Source of the DNA: Hymenobacter sp. CRA2
Lineage (GTDB): Bacteria; Bacteroidota; Bacteroidia; Cytophagales; Hymenobacteraceae
Direction of reading: 5' to 3'
Length of the DNA stretch: 64,000 nt
NCBI RefSeq assembly: GCF_002007105.1
Contig: NZ_MVBC01000010.1
Span: 124,001-188,000, forward strand
Part shown: positions 6,441 to 15,909 of the stretch, piece by piece
Position numbering within the stretch: position 1 is the first letter of the stretch
Layout: every line of letters begins with the position of its first letter
Program-made: the position numbers and the translations under genes
The notes under the pieces: generated by a model
Databases searched by the model: none
The model's input: the letters and a program-made list of their open reading frames with translations, nothing else
Told to the model about the DNA's origin: nothing

Positions 6441-9086
6441 ATGAGCGCCTGGTCGGAGCTGTGGCAACGCGCGCAGGACGCGGCGGCCCGGCTGTTTGCT
6501 GATGTTTCTCCCAATCCTTCCCCCATGTCCGTTACTGAAAAAGCCCGCTCGTTTGAACAAGCCCTGAACGGCAGCAGCGCCGAAGCCCAGGAAATGCAGC
6601 CCGTGCTCCGGCAGCTGCTGCTCGACATCGAGGAGCGCCAGATGAGCTACTACTCCCTGAAGCTGCTGGAAATACCCACCTACCAGGGCATCCGCGCGCA
6701 GGACGCCGCCTACAAGGGCCGCCTGGTACTGGCCGCGGCGGAGGCCATCCGGTTTTGCCGCGACAATCACGGCGCGGTCGACTACAGCATCCGCAACCTG
6801 TTTGAGGCCCTGCTGCAACAGCTGCTGCGCTCCACTCTGGAGCTAAGCGCGCCCCAATTGCTGCGGCTGCTGGAGCTGTACGGCATCCACTTCCCCGCCA
6901 CCGACAAGGCCGCTGAGGTAGGTCATGCCCTGATTATGGCGCCCGTGCTGCTGACGCTGGGGCAGGTGGAGAAATACCAGAAAAAGCACGGCCCCGACGC
7001 CGCACTGACGCGCTGCCTGCACCAGCTGCTGGCCGCTACCGGGCGCAACGCCAGCGGCTACGGGGTGAGCACGGAGGTCAAGATCCGGCTGAAGCTGCAG
7101 GAACTGCTGGGCACCCACGACGAGGCCGCGCTGCCCGCCGTGCAGTTCGTCGACGGGGACGCCTTCGGCCGCCACCTCAACGAATTCGTGGCCAGCCTGC
7201 CCCCGGCCGATGTCACCACCCGCCCCTGGCTGCAGCTGCTGCAGCTCTGGCAGAAGCCCAGCGGCGCGCAGCCCACGGTCAAGTTTCGCAAGGAAGTCGA
7301 TGCGCTGATAGCCGCCATCGGGCCCGAAGCCGTGCAGGTCCGGACCGGGCAGTGGCTGGAGCTGCTCACCACCCTGCCCGTGGAGGAGCGGCAGCACACT
7401 TTCGGCGTTGAGTGGCACTTCCTGCATGAGCCCAGCCTGCACGTAGCTAAGGGCCTAGTCTGGACCCTGGGCCCCACCGCCGACGCAACCCAGCAGCAAC
7501 TGCTGGCCGACCTCGCGCTAAAGTGCTACCGCAAGGTGCCGGGGCGCGGCCCGCTGGCCGCGAGCCTGGGCAACGCCTGCCTGTCGGCGCTGGCGCAGGG
7601 CGGGCTGCCGGGGGTGGCGCACCTGTCGCGCCTGCGGGCCAAGGTGCGCCAGACCAATACCCAAGAGCTGATCGGCCGCTACATCGAGAAGGCCTCGGCC
7701 GAGCTGGGCGTGACGCCGGCTGAAATCGAGGACATGGCCGTGCCCACCTGCGGCCTCAGCCAGGGCCGCGCCGACTTCGATTACGGCGACTACCACGTGG
7801 TGCTGCAGCTCACCGACGGCAAGGCTGAAGTGAGCTGGCAGAAGGGTGGCAAGGTGCTCAAAAGCGCCCCGGCGGCGCTGAAATCCACTCACGCCGCCGA
7901 GCTGAAGGAGCTGAAAACCGCCCAGACCCAGGCCCAGCAAACCTTCACCACTCAGCGCGACCGGCTCGACCGCAGCTTTGTGGAGGGCCGCCGCCTGCCC
8001 TATGCCTGGTTCCGGCAGTACTACCTGGAGCACGGCCTGCTCAGCCTGCTCACCCAGCGCCTGATCTGGCGCTTCTCCCATCCCGACGGTACCCACCACG
8101 ACGCCCTCTGGCTCGACGAAGCCTGGCGCGACGCCCAGGAGCAGCCCGTGCCCGCCCCCACCGACGAGACGCAGGTGCAGCTCTGGCACCCCGTCCTCTC
8201 CCCTACCGATGAGGTGCTGGCCTGGCGGGCCTTGCTGGAGCGCCGCGAGCTGCGCCAGCCGCTCAAGCAGGCCTTCCGCGAGGTCTACCTGCTCACGCCG
8301 CCCGAGGAGCGCACCCGCACCTACTCCAACCGCATGGCCGCGCATATTCTCAAGCAGCACCAGTTCAACTCGCTGGCCCGGCTGCGCGGCTGGCGCTACG
8401 CGCTGATGGGTGCTTACGACAAAGGCTACGAGTCGGACGCGGCCCAGCTGGCCCTGCCGGCGCACGATTTGCGGGCCGAGTTCTGGGTAAGCGAAGTCAA
8501 CGCCGACAACGCCTTCAACGACACCGGCATCTGGCACTACGTGAGCACCGACCAGCTGCGCTTTACTCACTTGGCTGGCGAGGAAACGCTGCCCCTGACC
8601 GACATTCCGCCGCTGGTTTTCTCCGAAGTCATGCGCGACGTGGACCTGTTCGTCGGCGTGGCCTCGGTGGGCAACGACCCGCTCTGGCGCGACGGCGGCG
8701 GGCTGGTGCAGTACCGTAACTACTGGGAGAGCTACAGCTTCGGGGAACTGTCGGAGGTGGCCAAAAACCGCAAGCTGGCCCTACAGCGCCTGGTGCCGCG
8801 CCTGCGCATTGCCAAGGTCAGCGAAATCCAGGACCGTTTCCTGGTGGTCAAAGGCAAGCTGCGCACCTACAAGATTCACCTCGGCTCGGGCAACATCCTG
8901 ATGGAGCCCAACGACCAGTACCTCTGCATCGTGCCCGACCGCTCGGGCAAGCAGGCCGGCACCGGCGACGTGTTCCTCCCCTTTGAAGGCGACGCCATCC
9001 TGAGCATCATCCTGAGCAAAGCCCTGCTGCTGGCCGACGACGACAAAATCACCGACGAAACCATCACCCGCCAGATCCGGAACTAA
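6441..9086 (+). CDS. DUF4132 protein (MolR/YehI-like)
   Basis: A large cytosolic protein, 881 residues from the ATG at 6441 or 853 from MSVTEKARSF at 6525; the first start lies 5 bases after the Ubl-like gene. The N-terminal two thirds look like helical repeats. The C-terminal third carries the DUF4132 signature: RQPLKQAFREVYLLTPPE near residue 610, then RMAAHILKQHQFNSLARLRGW. DUF4132 is the domain of E. coli MolR/YehI, a protein of unresolved biochemical role; here there is no N-terminal WGR domain, which many relatives have. The tight pairing with a Gly-Gly-ended beta-grasp protein suggests the two act together, perhaps as target or partner. No catalytic motif was recognised. Confidence 0.8.
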   Translation: MSAWSELWQRAQDAAARLFADVSPNPSPMSVTEKARSFEQALNGSSAEAQEMQPVLRQLLLDIEERQMSYYSLKLLEIPTYQGIRAQDAAYKGRLVLAAAEAIRFCRDNHGAVDYSIRNLFEALLQQLLRSTLELSAPQLLRLLELYGIHFPATDKAAEVGHALIMAPVLLTLGQVEKYQKKHGPDAALTRCLHQLLAATGRNASGYGVSTEVKIRLKLQELLGTHDEAALPAVQFVDGDAFGRHLNEFVASLPPADVTTRPWLQLLQLWQKPSGAQPTVKFRKEVDALIAAIGPEAVQVRTGQWLELLTTLPVEERQHTFGVEWHFLHEPSLHVAKGLVWTLGPTADATQQQLLADLALKCYRKVPGRGPLAASLGNACLSALAQGGLPGVAHLSRLRAKVRQTNTQELIGRYIEKASAELGVTPAEIEDMAVPTCGLSQGRADFDYGDYHVVLQLTDGKAEVSWQKGGKVLKSAPAALKSTHAAELKELKTAQTQAQQTFTTQRDRLDRSFVEGRRLPYAWFRQYYLEHGLLSLLTQRLIWRFSHPDGTHHDALWLDEAWRDAQEQPVPAPTDETQVQLWHPVLSPTDEVLAWRALLERRELRQPLKQAFREVYLLTPPEERTRTYSNRMAAHILKQHQFNSLARLRGWRYALMGAYDKGYESDAAQLALPAHDLRAEFWVSEVNADNAFNDTGIWHYVSTDQLRFTHLAGEETLPLTDIPPLVFSEVMRDVDLFVGVASVGNDPLWRDGGGLVQYRNYWESYSFGELSEVAKNRKLALQRLVPRLRIAKVSEIQDRFLVVKGKLRTYKIHLGSGNILMEPNDQYLCIVPDRSGKQAGTGDVFLPFEGDAILSIILSKALLLADDDKITDETITRQIRN

Positions 9087-9138
9087 CGGACTCCGGCTAC
9101 TTGCTGCACGGGCCGCAGCGCTGGCCCCTGCCGAATGC

Positions 9139-9173
9139 AAACCGCCCGCTCAGCCTAGGCCGAGCGGGCGGTT
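9139..9173. terminator. Bidirectional terminator
   Basis: A perfect stem AACCGCCCGCTC / GAGCGGGCGGTT lies between the convergent DUF4132 (+) and PID-CTERM (-) genes. Confidence 0.8.
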
Positions 9174-9192
9174 CCGTGTAAGCCAGATACGA

Positions 9193-9405
9193 CTAGCGGC
9201 GCTTGCGCAGGCGCTTGAGGGCGTAGGCGGCCCCGCCAGCCAGCAGCAGCGAAGCCCCGCCGTCGATGGGCACGGCCGTAGGATCGGGAGGAGTAACCGG
9301 GCCGGGTACGGGGCCACCCGAGCCGGGGCCCTGGGCCGAAGCAGTGTGCATCAGCGCAGTCAGGCCGCAGGTGATGCCGAAGCAGAGTAGAAAGCGACGA
9401 TTCAT
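9193..9405 (-). CDS. Small PID-CTERM sorting-domain protein
   Basis: A 70-residue secreted protein. It has an N-terminal signal (MNRRFLLCFGITCGL to about residue 25), a Gly/Pro-rich spacer, then PIDGG, a hydrophobic stretch (SLLLAGGAAYAL) and a basic end (KRLRKRR). This tripartite tail is the PID-CTERM signal of Bacteroidota, thought to be recognised by a dedicated exosortase; that enzyme is not in the window. Its ATG lies 2 bases after the stop of the kelch/T9SS gene, so the two are co-transcribed. There is almost no mature domain, so it may be a small surface or matrix protein. Confidence 0.8.
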   Translation of the reverse strand: MNRRFLLCFGITCGLTALMHTASAQGPGSGGPVPGPVTPPDPTAVPIDGGASLLLAGGAAYALKRLRKRR

Positions 9406-9407
9406 AA

Positions 9408-12404
9408 TTATTGCACGGTGATTTTGCGGGTGATGGTGCCGGCTTCGGTGCTCAGCTGCAGGGTGTACAACCCGGCGGCCAGGCCAGCGGTAGGCAGGGT
9501 CAGGCGCATTTCGCTGCTGGTCAGCGGTGCGCTGCTGGCGCGCACTACCTGCCCAACGGCGCTAAGCAGGCGTACCTGGGCAGTCTTACCGCGCAGGCCC
9601 GCTGCAGCCACATTCAGCGGAGCGCCGGCCGTGGGGTTGGGGTACACTTGCAGCTCGCCGGCCCAGGTGTTCTTGGTGTTGGCCAGCGGCCGGGCAGCGT
9701 TGAAGTGCAGCACGAAGCGCGTGGTGCTCAGGCCCTGCGGCAGCTGCGCCGCGTAGGCGCCCTGACGCAGGTCGTGCCAGGTGCCGGTTTGCCGGTCTTC
9801 CAGCATAATCTGGTCAGCGGCCGGGAAGTTGATCAGCTGCTCGGGCGTAAACAGGTAGGTACCCGCTACCGGGGCGTTCAGCCCCAGCGGCATAACGAGC
9901 GGCTGGTTGCCGGTCGGCACGCCCTGAATGGCCAGGGCATCAGGCCCGGCCTGCTGGTAGAGCGTGGGCTGCTGGCCGCCGTTGAGCTGCACTTTTAGCG
10001 CGTCGTAGGGCGCATCGAAAGCGGGCGTAGCGCCGGCCTGCTGGTACACGTAGAGGGCATCCTGGCTATTGGCACCGGCTGCACCCTGGCGCTGCAGCGT
10101 CAGTTGCAGCAGCGGACGCGTTTCGGTGGTGGCAGGGCGGCTGTAGGTCGGCTCGGCGTAAGTGGTGAGGCGGGCGGCGTTGGTGAAGCTCACGCTACCC
10201 GAAGCGCCAGCCGACGATACCCGCACGAAGAAGGCCTGGCCCATCGGCAGGAGGTTGTTGGTGCCCACCCCGTTGACGTAGGCCGTGTAGCCGCCGGAGT
10301 AACGGTCGTTGGAGTGGTACACGTAAGCCGCCGCGTCCACGTTGGTGCGCCCCACCAGGTTCCAGTCCACGGGCGCGGGGTATGGATTGCCAATCAGGTG
10401 CCAGCCCGCTTCGGATGCTGCGCCACGCGTCAGGCCAGATCGGGTGATGTTGCCCGTATTCAGCGACGACCCGGTCACCTCAAAGAAGTTGCCGGCCGGC
10501 TCGTTGATGGTGTAGCCAGTCGTGGGCGCTATTACCTGATTGGTAGCAGTCGGGGACTGCCAGCCCTGATCGAAGCTGGCCAGGCTGGTGCTGGCGGCCG
10601 AAACGCGGTTTTCGCTGTAGCCGAAGATGGTCGGGAACGGCGTTACCAGGCCCGGGTTGGCAGCCGAGTTGTAGGCGGCGTTGATCCGGATAGGGCCGGC
10701 ACTATCGGCGGCGGGCAGGCTCGGGAAAACGGCCAGCGTAGCCAGCGTAGCCCCGTTCACGGCCGGCGTCCAGTGGCGGTAGCCGAAGCCCGCATTGCCG
10801 GCCGGAGCGATGTAGCGCTGCACGGTAGCGTTGCCGGACACGGTGCCGCCGTTGTTCACCACCATGCCCGTTCCGATGTAGTTCGACAGGATGAGGAAGC
10901 GCTGCCCGTTGGTGTTCAGCGTGCCCGTCAGCGTCAGCAGGCGCTGAATCTCGGTGCGGCCCGTCAGCGTGGCCCCGGAGGCGCCCACCGTCAGGTTGCG
11001 GAACTGCGTGGGGCTGCTCCCGCCGACGCTCTGCGCGGCAGTGCCGGTCAGCGTCACGGTTGCGTTGCCATTGGCGGCGAAGGTGCCATCGTTGTCGAAG
11101 TCGCCGGCTATGGCCAGGGTAGCGCCGTCGCCCACCGTCAGCGTGGCGCCGGGGTTCACTGTCACGTTGCGCGCCGCGGCCGTGGTGGTGCTCACCACCG
11201 GGTAGCGCGCGAGGCCGCCGGGAATGGTCACGTCGTCGCCCGCCGTGGGCACTACCCCGCCCGACCAATTCGAGGCCACGGCCCAAGCGGTGGAGGTAGC
11301 GCCCGTCCAGGCGTAGCTGTTGGTCACGGTGGTGCGGTACAGCACGTTGCGTTGCGTGCCCACCGTCGAAGACGCCGGCCCGGAGGTACCGGCTACCGTG
11401 TACAAGTCGTTGCCGATGGCTACGGTGCGCGTCTCGCTCAGCGGCAGGGGCAGGCTGGTGCCGGCGCTCCAGGAGTTGGTGCTGGGCGTGTACACGTACA
11501 CCGTAGCAAACATCGGCGTGGCGCCGTTGTAGTAGCTCTCCTTACCCCCTACCACGTACAGCCTGCCGTCGGCCCCGAGGGCCCCGCCGGCTTGGTTGAT
11601 GCCTACCGGCAGCGCCGCCGCCGTGGTCCAGGTATTGGTCATGGCGTTATAGACCAGGTGCGAGGTCAGGGCCGTGTTGCCGCCGTCGGTGCTGTTGGTT
11701 CCGCCGATGATGTGAATCAGCCCCGCCGCATCGGCAATGGCCACGTGGCCGTGCCGCCCGATGGGCATGGGGGCGCCCGTGGTCCAGGAGTTGGTGGAGG
11801 GCGTGTAAATCTGCGTTTGGGTCGAAGCCCCGTTGCCGCCCGCCCAGCCGCCGAACAGGTAAATCTTGCCGTTGGCCGTTACGGCGGCGGATTCCCACAC
11901 GCCCACGGGCAGGCTGGCAATAGCGGTCCAGACGTTGGTGGCCGGGTCGTAGCGGTAAGCCGAGCTGCTGGCCGTGCCGTCGCCCAGGCTGTAAATCAGC
12001 CCACCGGGCCCCACCACCCCCGCAAAGCCCCGGGAGGCATAGGGGTAGTTGGCGCCGGTGCTCCAGGTGTTGGTGGCCACGTTGTAGATTTCCATGCTGG
12101 AAAACTCGCTCGTGCTGCCGTTGAAGTCGCCTACGTAGCCGCCCCAGGCGTAGATCTTGCCGTTCAGGGCCACGGCCGCGTGCTGGCTTCGGCTCTGGCT
12201 CAGGCCGGTCAGCTGATTCCAGGCGGCCAGCGTGCGCGACTGCGGCAGCACGGGAGCCACGGAGCGGGCCATGGAGCGGATAACGGCACCCGGGGCCAGC
12301 TGCCCCGGAATGAGTTGGCGGGTGGTGGGCTGCTGGGCCAGCGCGGGCACGGCAACGGCCTCAACCAGCGTAGCCAGCGCTAGAAAGGGTAAAATCTGCT
12401 TCAT
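9408..12404 (-). CDS. Kelch-repeat protein with T9SS type A sorting domain
   Basis: A 998-residue secreted protein. The signal peptide (MKQILPFLALATLVEAVAVPALAQ) is followed by six or so kelch repeats (about 75-350, with GGYVGD, LFGGWAGG, HIIGGTN, YVVGGKES) forming a beta-propeller. Next is a Gly/Thr/Val-rich parallel beta region (about 365-480, with DDVTIPGG and repeated VTVNPGATLTVGDGA-like turns), a long domain of unknown fold, and a C-terminal type A sorting domain (LQVYPNPTAG to ITRKITVQ). The latter directs export by the type IX system and cleavage or anchoring at the cell surface. It is co-transcribed with the PID-CTERM gene. The ligand is unknown. Confidence 0.85.
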   Translation of the reverse strand: MKQILPFLALATLVEAVAVPALAQQPTTRQLIPGQLAPGAVIRSMARSVAPVLPQSRTLAAWNQLTGLSQSRSQHAAVALNGKIYAWGGYVGDFNGSTSEFSSMEIYNVATNTWSTGANYPYASRGFAGVVGPGGLIYSLGDGTASSSAYRYDPATNVWTAIASLPVGVWESAAVTANGKIYLFGGWAGGNGASTQTQIYTPSTNSWTTGAPMPIGRHGHVAIADAAGLIHIIGGTNSTDGGNTALTSHLVYNAMTNTWTTAAALPVGINQAGGALGADGRLYVVGGKESYYNGATPMFATVYVYTPSTNSWSAGTSLPLPLSETRTVAIGNDLYTVAGTSGPASSTVGTQRNVLYRTTVTNSYAWTGATSTAWAVASNWSGGVVPTAGDDVTIPGGLARYPVVSTTTAAARNVTVNPGATLTVGDGATLAIAGDFDNDGTFAANGNATVTLTGTAAQSVGGSSPTQFRNLTVGASGATLTGRTEIQRLLTLTGTLNTNGQRFLILSNYIGTGMVVNNGGTVSGNATVQRYIAPAGNAGFGYRHWTPAVNGATLATLAVFPSLPAADSAGPIRINAAYNSAANPGLVTPFPTIFGYSENRVSAASTSLASFDQGWQSPTATNQVIAPTTGYTINEPAGNFFEVTGSSLNTGNITRSGLTRGAASEAGWHLIGNPYPAPVDWNLVGRTNVDAAAYVYHSNDRYSGGYTAYVNGVGTNNLLPMGQAFFVRVSSAGASGSVSFTNAARLTTYAEPTYSRPATTETRPLLQLTLQRQGAAGANSQDALYVYQQAGATPAFDAPYDALKVQLNGGQQPTLYQQAGPDALAIQGVPTGNQPLVMPLGLNAPVAGTYLFTPEQLINFPAADQIMLEDRQTGTWHDLRQGAYAAQLPQGLSTTRFVLHFNAARPLANTKNTWAGELQVYPNPTAGAPLNVAAAGLRGKTAQVRLLSAVGQVVRASSAPLTSSEMRLTLPTAGLAAGLYTLQLSTEAGTITRKITVQ

Positions 12405-12597
12405 GCGAAGTTGGATGTAAGAAATAATAACCTGTTTGCGTGGGACGATGAAGTGACTCTTTTAGTGAATATTTCATACCCCGACACAATATTACCACGA
12501 TTCTATTTAAATAATCACACTTAATTGGATATTATCCAGCCAACCCGAACAGTTTTTAGGCCGTGTTCGTGCATCGTCTTACTAGTCATGACACAAA

Positions 12598-12646
12598 AGC
12601 GCCCGATCAGCCCTACCGGCTGTTACGGCGGGGCTGATCGGGCGCT
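12598..12646. terminator. Terminator of the M28 peptidase gene
   Basis: A 16-bp perfect stem (AGCGCCCGATCAGCCC and its complement) lies 32 bases after the peptidase stop on the minus strand. Confidence 0.75.
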
Positions 12647-12677
12647 GCGGAGCCCAATTCGGGGGCTTCGGTCGGGT

Positions 12678-14012
12678 TTACTTGCGTTGGCCCGCGTCCT
12701 GAATGCGGGTAGGCGTGTCGGTACCGCTCACGATGCCGCGGGCACTGATGGCAATAGCCTCGATAACCGCCGTCATGTTCTTCAGGTCCAGGCTTTCCAC
12801 CTCGTCGTCCACGCTGTGGTAGAGCTTATCGGTGGGAATCTGGTCGGTGCTGATGCTGTGGGCGGGCACGCCCAGCCGGGCCAGCGTGGCGTTGTCGGAG
12901 CGGTAAAAGAGCTGCTGCTCGGGGTACGGATCGGGCTCGAACTTAAACGAGCTGCCCTGCAGGTTGCGCTGCAGAATGGGCCCGAAGTCGGACTTGTCGA
13001 AACCCGTGATGAAGGCCGAGCCGGGGCCGAACTTCGAGACCTTGCCGATCATCTCGATGTTGAACATGGCCATTACCTTGGCCGGGTCGAGCTGTTTGGA
13101 GAAATACTGGGAGCCGAAGCCGCCGATTTCTTCGGCCGTGAAAGCCACAAACACCAGCGTGCGGGCGTTCTGCTTGGTTTTCTTGAAGTGCTCGGCCAGG
13201 GCTACCACCGCCGTGGTGCCCGAGGCGTCGTCGTCGGCGCCGTTGGCAATGGAGTCGCCGGCCACGGCGGGCAGGATGCCGATGTGGTCGTAGTGCGCGG
13301 AGAAAACCACCTGCTCGGCGGCTTTGGCCGCGTCGCGGCCGGGCAGCACGCCCACCACGTTGCGAATCTCCAGCTGCTTGATGCTGGTGCTGCCGGTGAG
13401 CTGGTACGGCGTGGCGTCGGTGGGCGTGGCGGCCGTGAGCACGAAGGCGGCGCTGGTCGGCTCCGGTCTTTCGGCGCGGAAGGCGCTGTGCTGCAGCTGC
13501 GCGGCCAGGCGCTTAAACACGGCCGCGTGCGCCGGGTCGATGAGCACCAGCACGTTTTCCTTGGCGCGCATCAGCGGCCCTACTTCCCGGCGAAAATCGG
13601 CCTGCGGGCCGACTACTACCACGCGCGGTGCGCCGGCCTGCCCGCTAGCCCAGCTTACCTGCTCCTGCCCGGAGAGCAGCACCACGTTTTCGCGCGGCAC
13701 GGCGGCCCCGCCTACAGTGGCCTGCAGGGCGGTGGTCTTGATTTCGTAGGCGGGGAACGTCTGCTCGAACGAGGTGAGCCCGGTCAGCGGCTGCAGCCCG
13801 ATGCGCTTGAACTCGCCGGCCAGAAACTGCGCCGCCTCGGGGGCGCCGGTGTTCAGGGCCCGGCCGCGCAGCTTGTCGTCGGCCAGCGTCTTCTCGACGC
13901 GCTCAATCGTCTTGGCGGAAATTTTCGTTTTGGCGGGTTTCGCCGCTTTCTGCTGTGCCGTGGCCACCTGCACGGCACTGGCCAGGGCCAAGCCCAGGAG
14001 AAGTCGTTTCAT
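12678..14012 (-). CDS. M28 family zinc aminopeptidase, exported
   Basis: A 444-residue exported metallopeptidase. The start MKRLLLGLALASAVQVATAQ at 14012 gives a signal peptide; an ATG 13 codons upstream would bury it. The M28 metal ligands are present in order: HYDHIG (His, residue about 250), DDDASGT (Asp bridging the two zincs), AEEIGGFGSQ (catalytic Glu followed by ligand Glu), a later Asp in DKSDFG, and the C-terminal His in LYHSVDDE. A PA-like domain is inserted near 90-200 (VVVVGPQADF). It likely trims peptides in the periplasm or outside the cell. It is monocistronic, with its own terminator. Confidence 0.92.
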   Translation of the reverse strand: MKRLLLGLALASAVQVATAQQKAAKPAKTKISAKTIERVEKTLADDKLRGRALNTGAPEAAQFLAGEFKRIGLQPLTGLTSFEQTFPAYEIKTTALQATVGGAAVPRENVVLLSGQEQVSWASGQAGAPRVVVVGPQADFRREVGPLMRAKENVLVLIDPAHAAVFKRLAAQLQHSAFRAERPEPTSAAFVLTAATPTDATPYQLTGSTSIKQLEIRNVVGVLPGRDAAKAAEQVVFSAHYDHIGILPAVAGDSIANGADDDASGTTAVVALAEHFKKTKQNARTLVFVAFTAEEIGGFGSQYFSKQLDPAKVMAMFNIEMIGKVSKFGPGSAFITGFDKSDFGPILQRNLQGSSFKFEPDPYPEQQLFYRSDNATLARLGVPAHSISTDQIPTDKLYHSVDDEVESLDLKNMTAVIEAIAISARGIVSGTDTPTRIQDAGQRK

Positions 14013-14245
14013 GTGCGCAAAGTAGCGGAACTGCTGCGGAGCGTTGCGCACGTGGAGCTACAGTTTTTGCGCCACGCAGTACCCCAGCTGCGTCAGAAGC
14101 AGTACCCAACGCATGGCTGAGGCGGCTAAAGCAGCAAACCGGGCACGGCGCAAAACCCATTTGGGCTCTACGGCTTATTCTCTACAGGCATGTAGAACAT
14201 GCAAAGGGGCTGCTGCAAGAGCCTTAATTCGCGAACCAGCTGCCG

Positions 14246-14262
14246 GGCTTGTCGTACCTTGG
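14246..14262 (+). promoter_or_regulatory. Candidate Bacteroidota promoter of pncB
   Basis: TACCTTGG at 14255-14262 resembles the -7 box TAnnTTTG of Bacteroidota sigma factor, 24 bases before the ATG at 14286. The -33 TTG element is not clear. Confidence 0.35.
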
Positions 14263-14285
14263 CTCGTCCGCTGTCCTTAGCTCCT

Positions 14286-15770
14286 ATGTCCGACACGCCC
14301 CTCTCCAGCCTCTACCGGCCCTCCCTCACCCTGCTCACCGACCTTTACCAGCTCACCATGGCGTACGGCTACTGGCGGCAGGGCATGCAGGACCGTGAGG
14401 CCGTGTTCCACCTGTACTTCCGTAAGGCGCCGTTCAACGGCGGCTACGCCGTGGCCGCCGGCCTGGCCTACGCCGTCGACTGGCTGGAAAACCTGCGCTT
14501 CTCGGAAGAAGACCTGGCTTACCTTGGCTCCCTGCGCGGCAGCAAGGGCGGCGTGATGTTCGAGCAGGGCTTCCTGGATTATCTGCGCGACCTGCGCTTC
14601 ACCTGCGACGTGGACGCGGTGGCCGAAGGCACGGTGGTGTTCGGCAACGAGCCGCTGATGCGCATCCAGGGCCCGCTGCTGCAGGCCCAGCTGGTGGAAA
14701 CGGCCCTGCTCACGCTCGTGAACTTCCAGACGCTGATTGCCACCAAAGCGGCCCGCATCCGCGAAGCCGTGGGCCCGAATGACCAGATTCTGGAGTTCGG
14801 CCTGCGCCGCGCCCAGGGCTTCGACGGCGGCCTCTCGGCTACCCGCGCCGCCTACCTCGGCGGCGCCGACGGCACCTCGAACGTGCTGGCCGGGCAGCAG
14901 TTTGGCATCCCCGTGCGCGGCACCCACGCCCACAGCTGGGTAATGGCCTTCGAGGGCGAGGAAGAAGCCTTCGACAAGTACGCCGACGCCTTCCCCGACG
15001 ATTCCGTGTTCCTCGTGGATACCTACGACACGCTGGAAGGCGTGCGCAACGCCATCAAAGTAGCCGAGCGCCTGCGTGAGCGGGGCCACGAGCTGGGCGG
15101 CATCCGTCTCGACTCCGGTGACCTGACCTACCTCAGCGTGCAGGCCCGCCAGCTGCTCGACGCGGCCGGCTTCCCCAAGGTGCGCATTGTAGCCAGCAAC
15201 GACTTGGACGAGCAACTCGTCACCGCTCTCAAACTCGAAGGCGCCCGCATCGACACCTGGGGCATCGGCACCAAGCTCGTCACGGCCTACGACCAGCCGG
15301 CACTGGGCGGCGTGTACAAGCTGGCTGCCATGAAAAAGGCGGACAACTCTGGCTGGGACTACACCATCAAGCTTTCCGAGCAACTGGCCAAAACCAGCAT
15401 CCCCGGCATCCTGCAGATCCGGCGCTTCTACCACGACGGCAAACCCGTGGCCGATATGCTCTACAACTCGGCCGAGCCGCTGCCCGAGCAGCTCACCATC
15501 GTGGACCCGCTGGACCCCACGCGCCGCCGCCCGGTGCAAACCACCAAGTACCGGGAGTTGCTGGAGCCGGTGTTCCGTCAGGGTAAGCGCGTGCTGGAGC
15601 TACCCACGCTGGCCGAGAGCCGTCAAAGAGCCCGCGAAGAAGTCACTTCGCTCGACCCGAGTACCCGCCGTTTCCTGAACCCGCACACTTACCCGGTGGG
15701 CCTGGAACGCGGCCTGCACGAGTTCCGCACCCAGCTGATTCTGGAGAAGCGGCCGCAGCGGCCGGCGTAA
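14286..15770 (+). CDS. pncB: Nicotinate phosphoribosyltransferase
   Basis: A 494-residue enzyme that makes nicotinate mononucleotide from nicotinate and PRPP with ATP use, in NAD salvage. The start MSDTPLSSLYRPSL is chosen; an open frame extends 29 codons upstream but is not protein-like. Motifs: LLTDLYQLTMAYGYW (N-terminal signature), EFGLRRAQGFDGG (phosphate and nicotinate loop), GTHAHSWVMAF, IRLDSGDL (the PRPP-side Asp) and ASNDLDE, plus GIGTKLVTAYDQPALGGVYKL. Length and motifs fit the bacterial PncB1/2 group (about 440-490). It is monocistronic, followed by a hairpin terminator. Confidence 0.95.
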   Translation: MSDTPLSSLYRPSLTLLTDLYQLTMAYGYWRQGMQDREAVFHLYFRKAPFNGGYAVAAGLAYAVDWLENLRFSEEDLAYLGSLRGSKGGVMFEQGFLDYLRDLRFTCDVDAVAEGTVVFGNEPLMRIQGPLLQAQLVETALLTLVNFQTLIATKAARIREAVGPNDQILEFGLRRAQGFDGGLSATRAAYLGGADGTSNVLAGQQFGIPVRGTHAHSWVMAFEGEEEAFDKYADAFPDDSVFLVDTYDTLEGVRNAIKVAERLRERGHELGGIRLDSGDLTYLSVQARQLLDAAGFPKVRIVASNDLDEQLVTALKLEGARIDTWGIGTKLVTAYDQPALGGVYKLAAMKKADNSGWDYTIKLSEQLAKTSIPGILQIRRFYHDGKPVADMLYNSAEPLPEQLTIVDPLDPTRRRPVQTTKYRELLEPVFRQGKRVLELPTLAESRQRAREEVTSLDPSTRRFLNPHTYPVGLERGLHEFRTQLILEKRPQRPA

Positions 15771-15796
15771 CATAGCTTATCCACCATAGCCATAAA

Positions 15797-15836
15797 ACGA
15801 GGCCCGCTGAAAACACCCAGAGGGCCTCGTCCTTTT
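15797..15836 (+). terminator. Terminator of pncB
   Basis: The stem AACGAGGCCC / GGGCCTCGT(C) is followed by CCTTTTT, 27 bases after the pncB stop. Confidence 0.8.
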
Positions 15837-15909
15837 TCGGCTCAACAGCGCCAAGCATCTTACGCCGGGCAACTGAACGTCAAATCCTGAACCGATATAG
15901 TACCCTGGT

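Noticed and set aside
10104-12383. Open plus-strand frame of 759 codons opposite the kelch gene
   Set aside because: Its translation is Gly/Arg/Val/His-rich without domain pattern; it mirrors the GC-rich third positions of the real gene.
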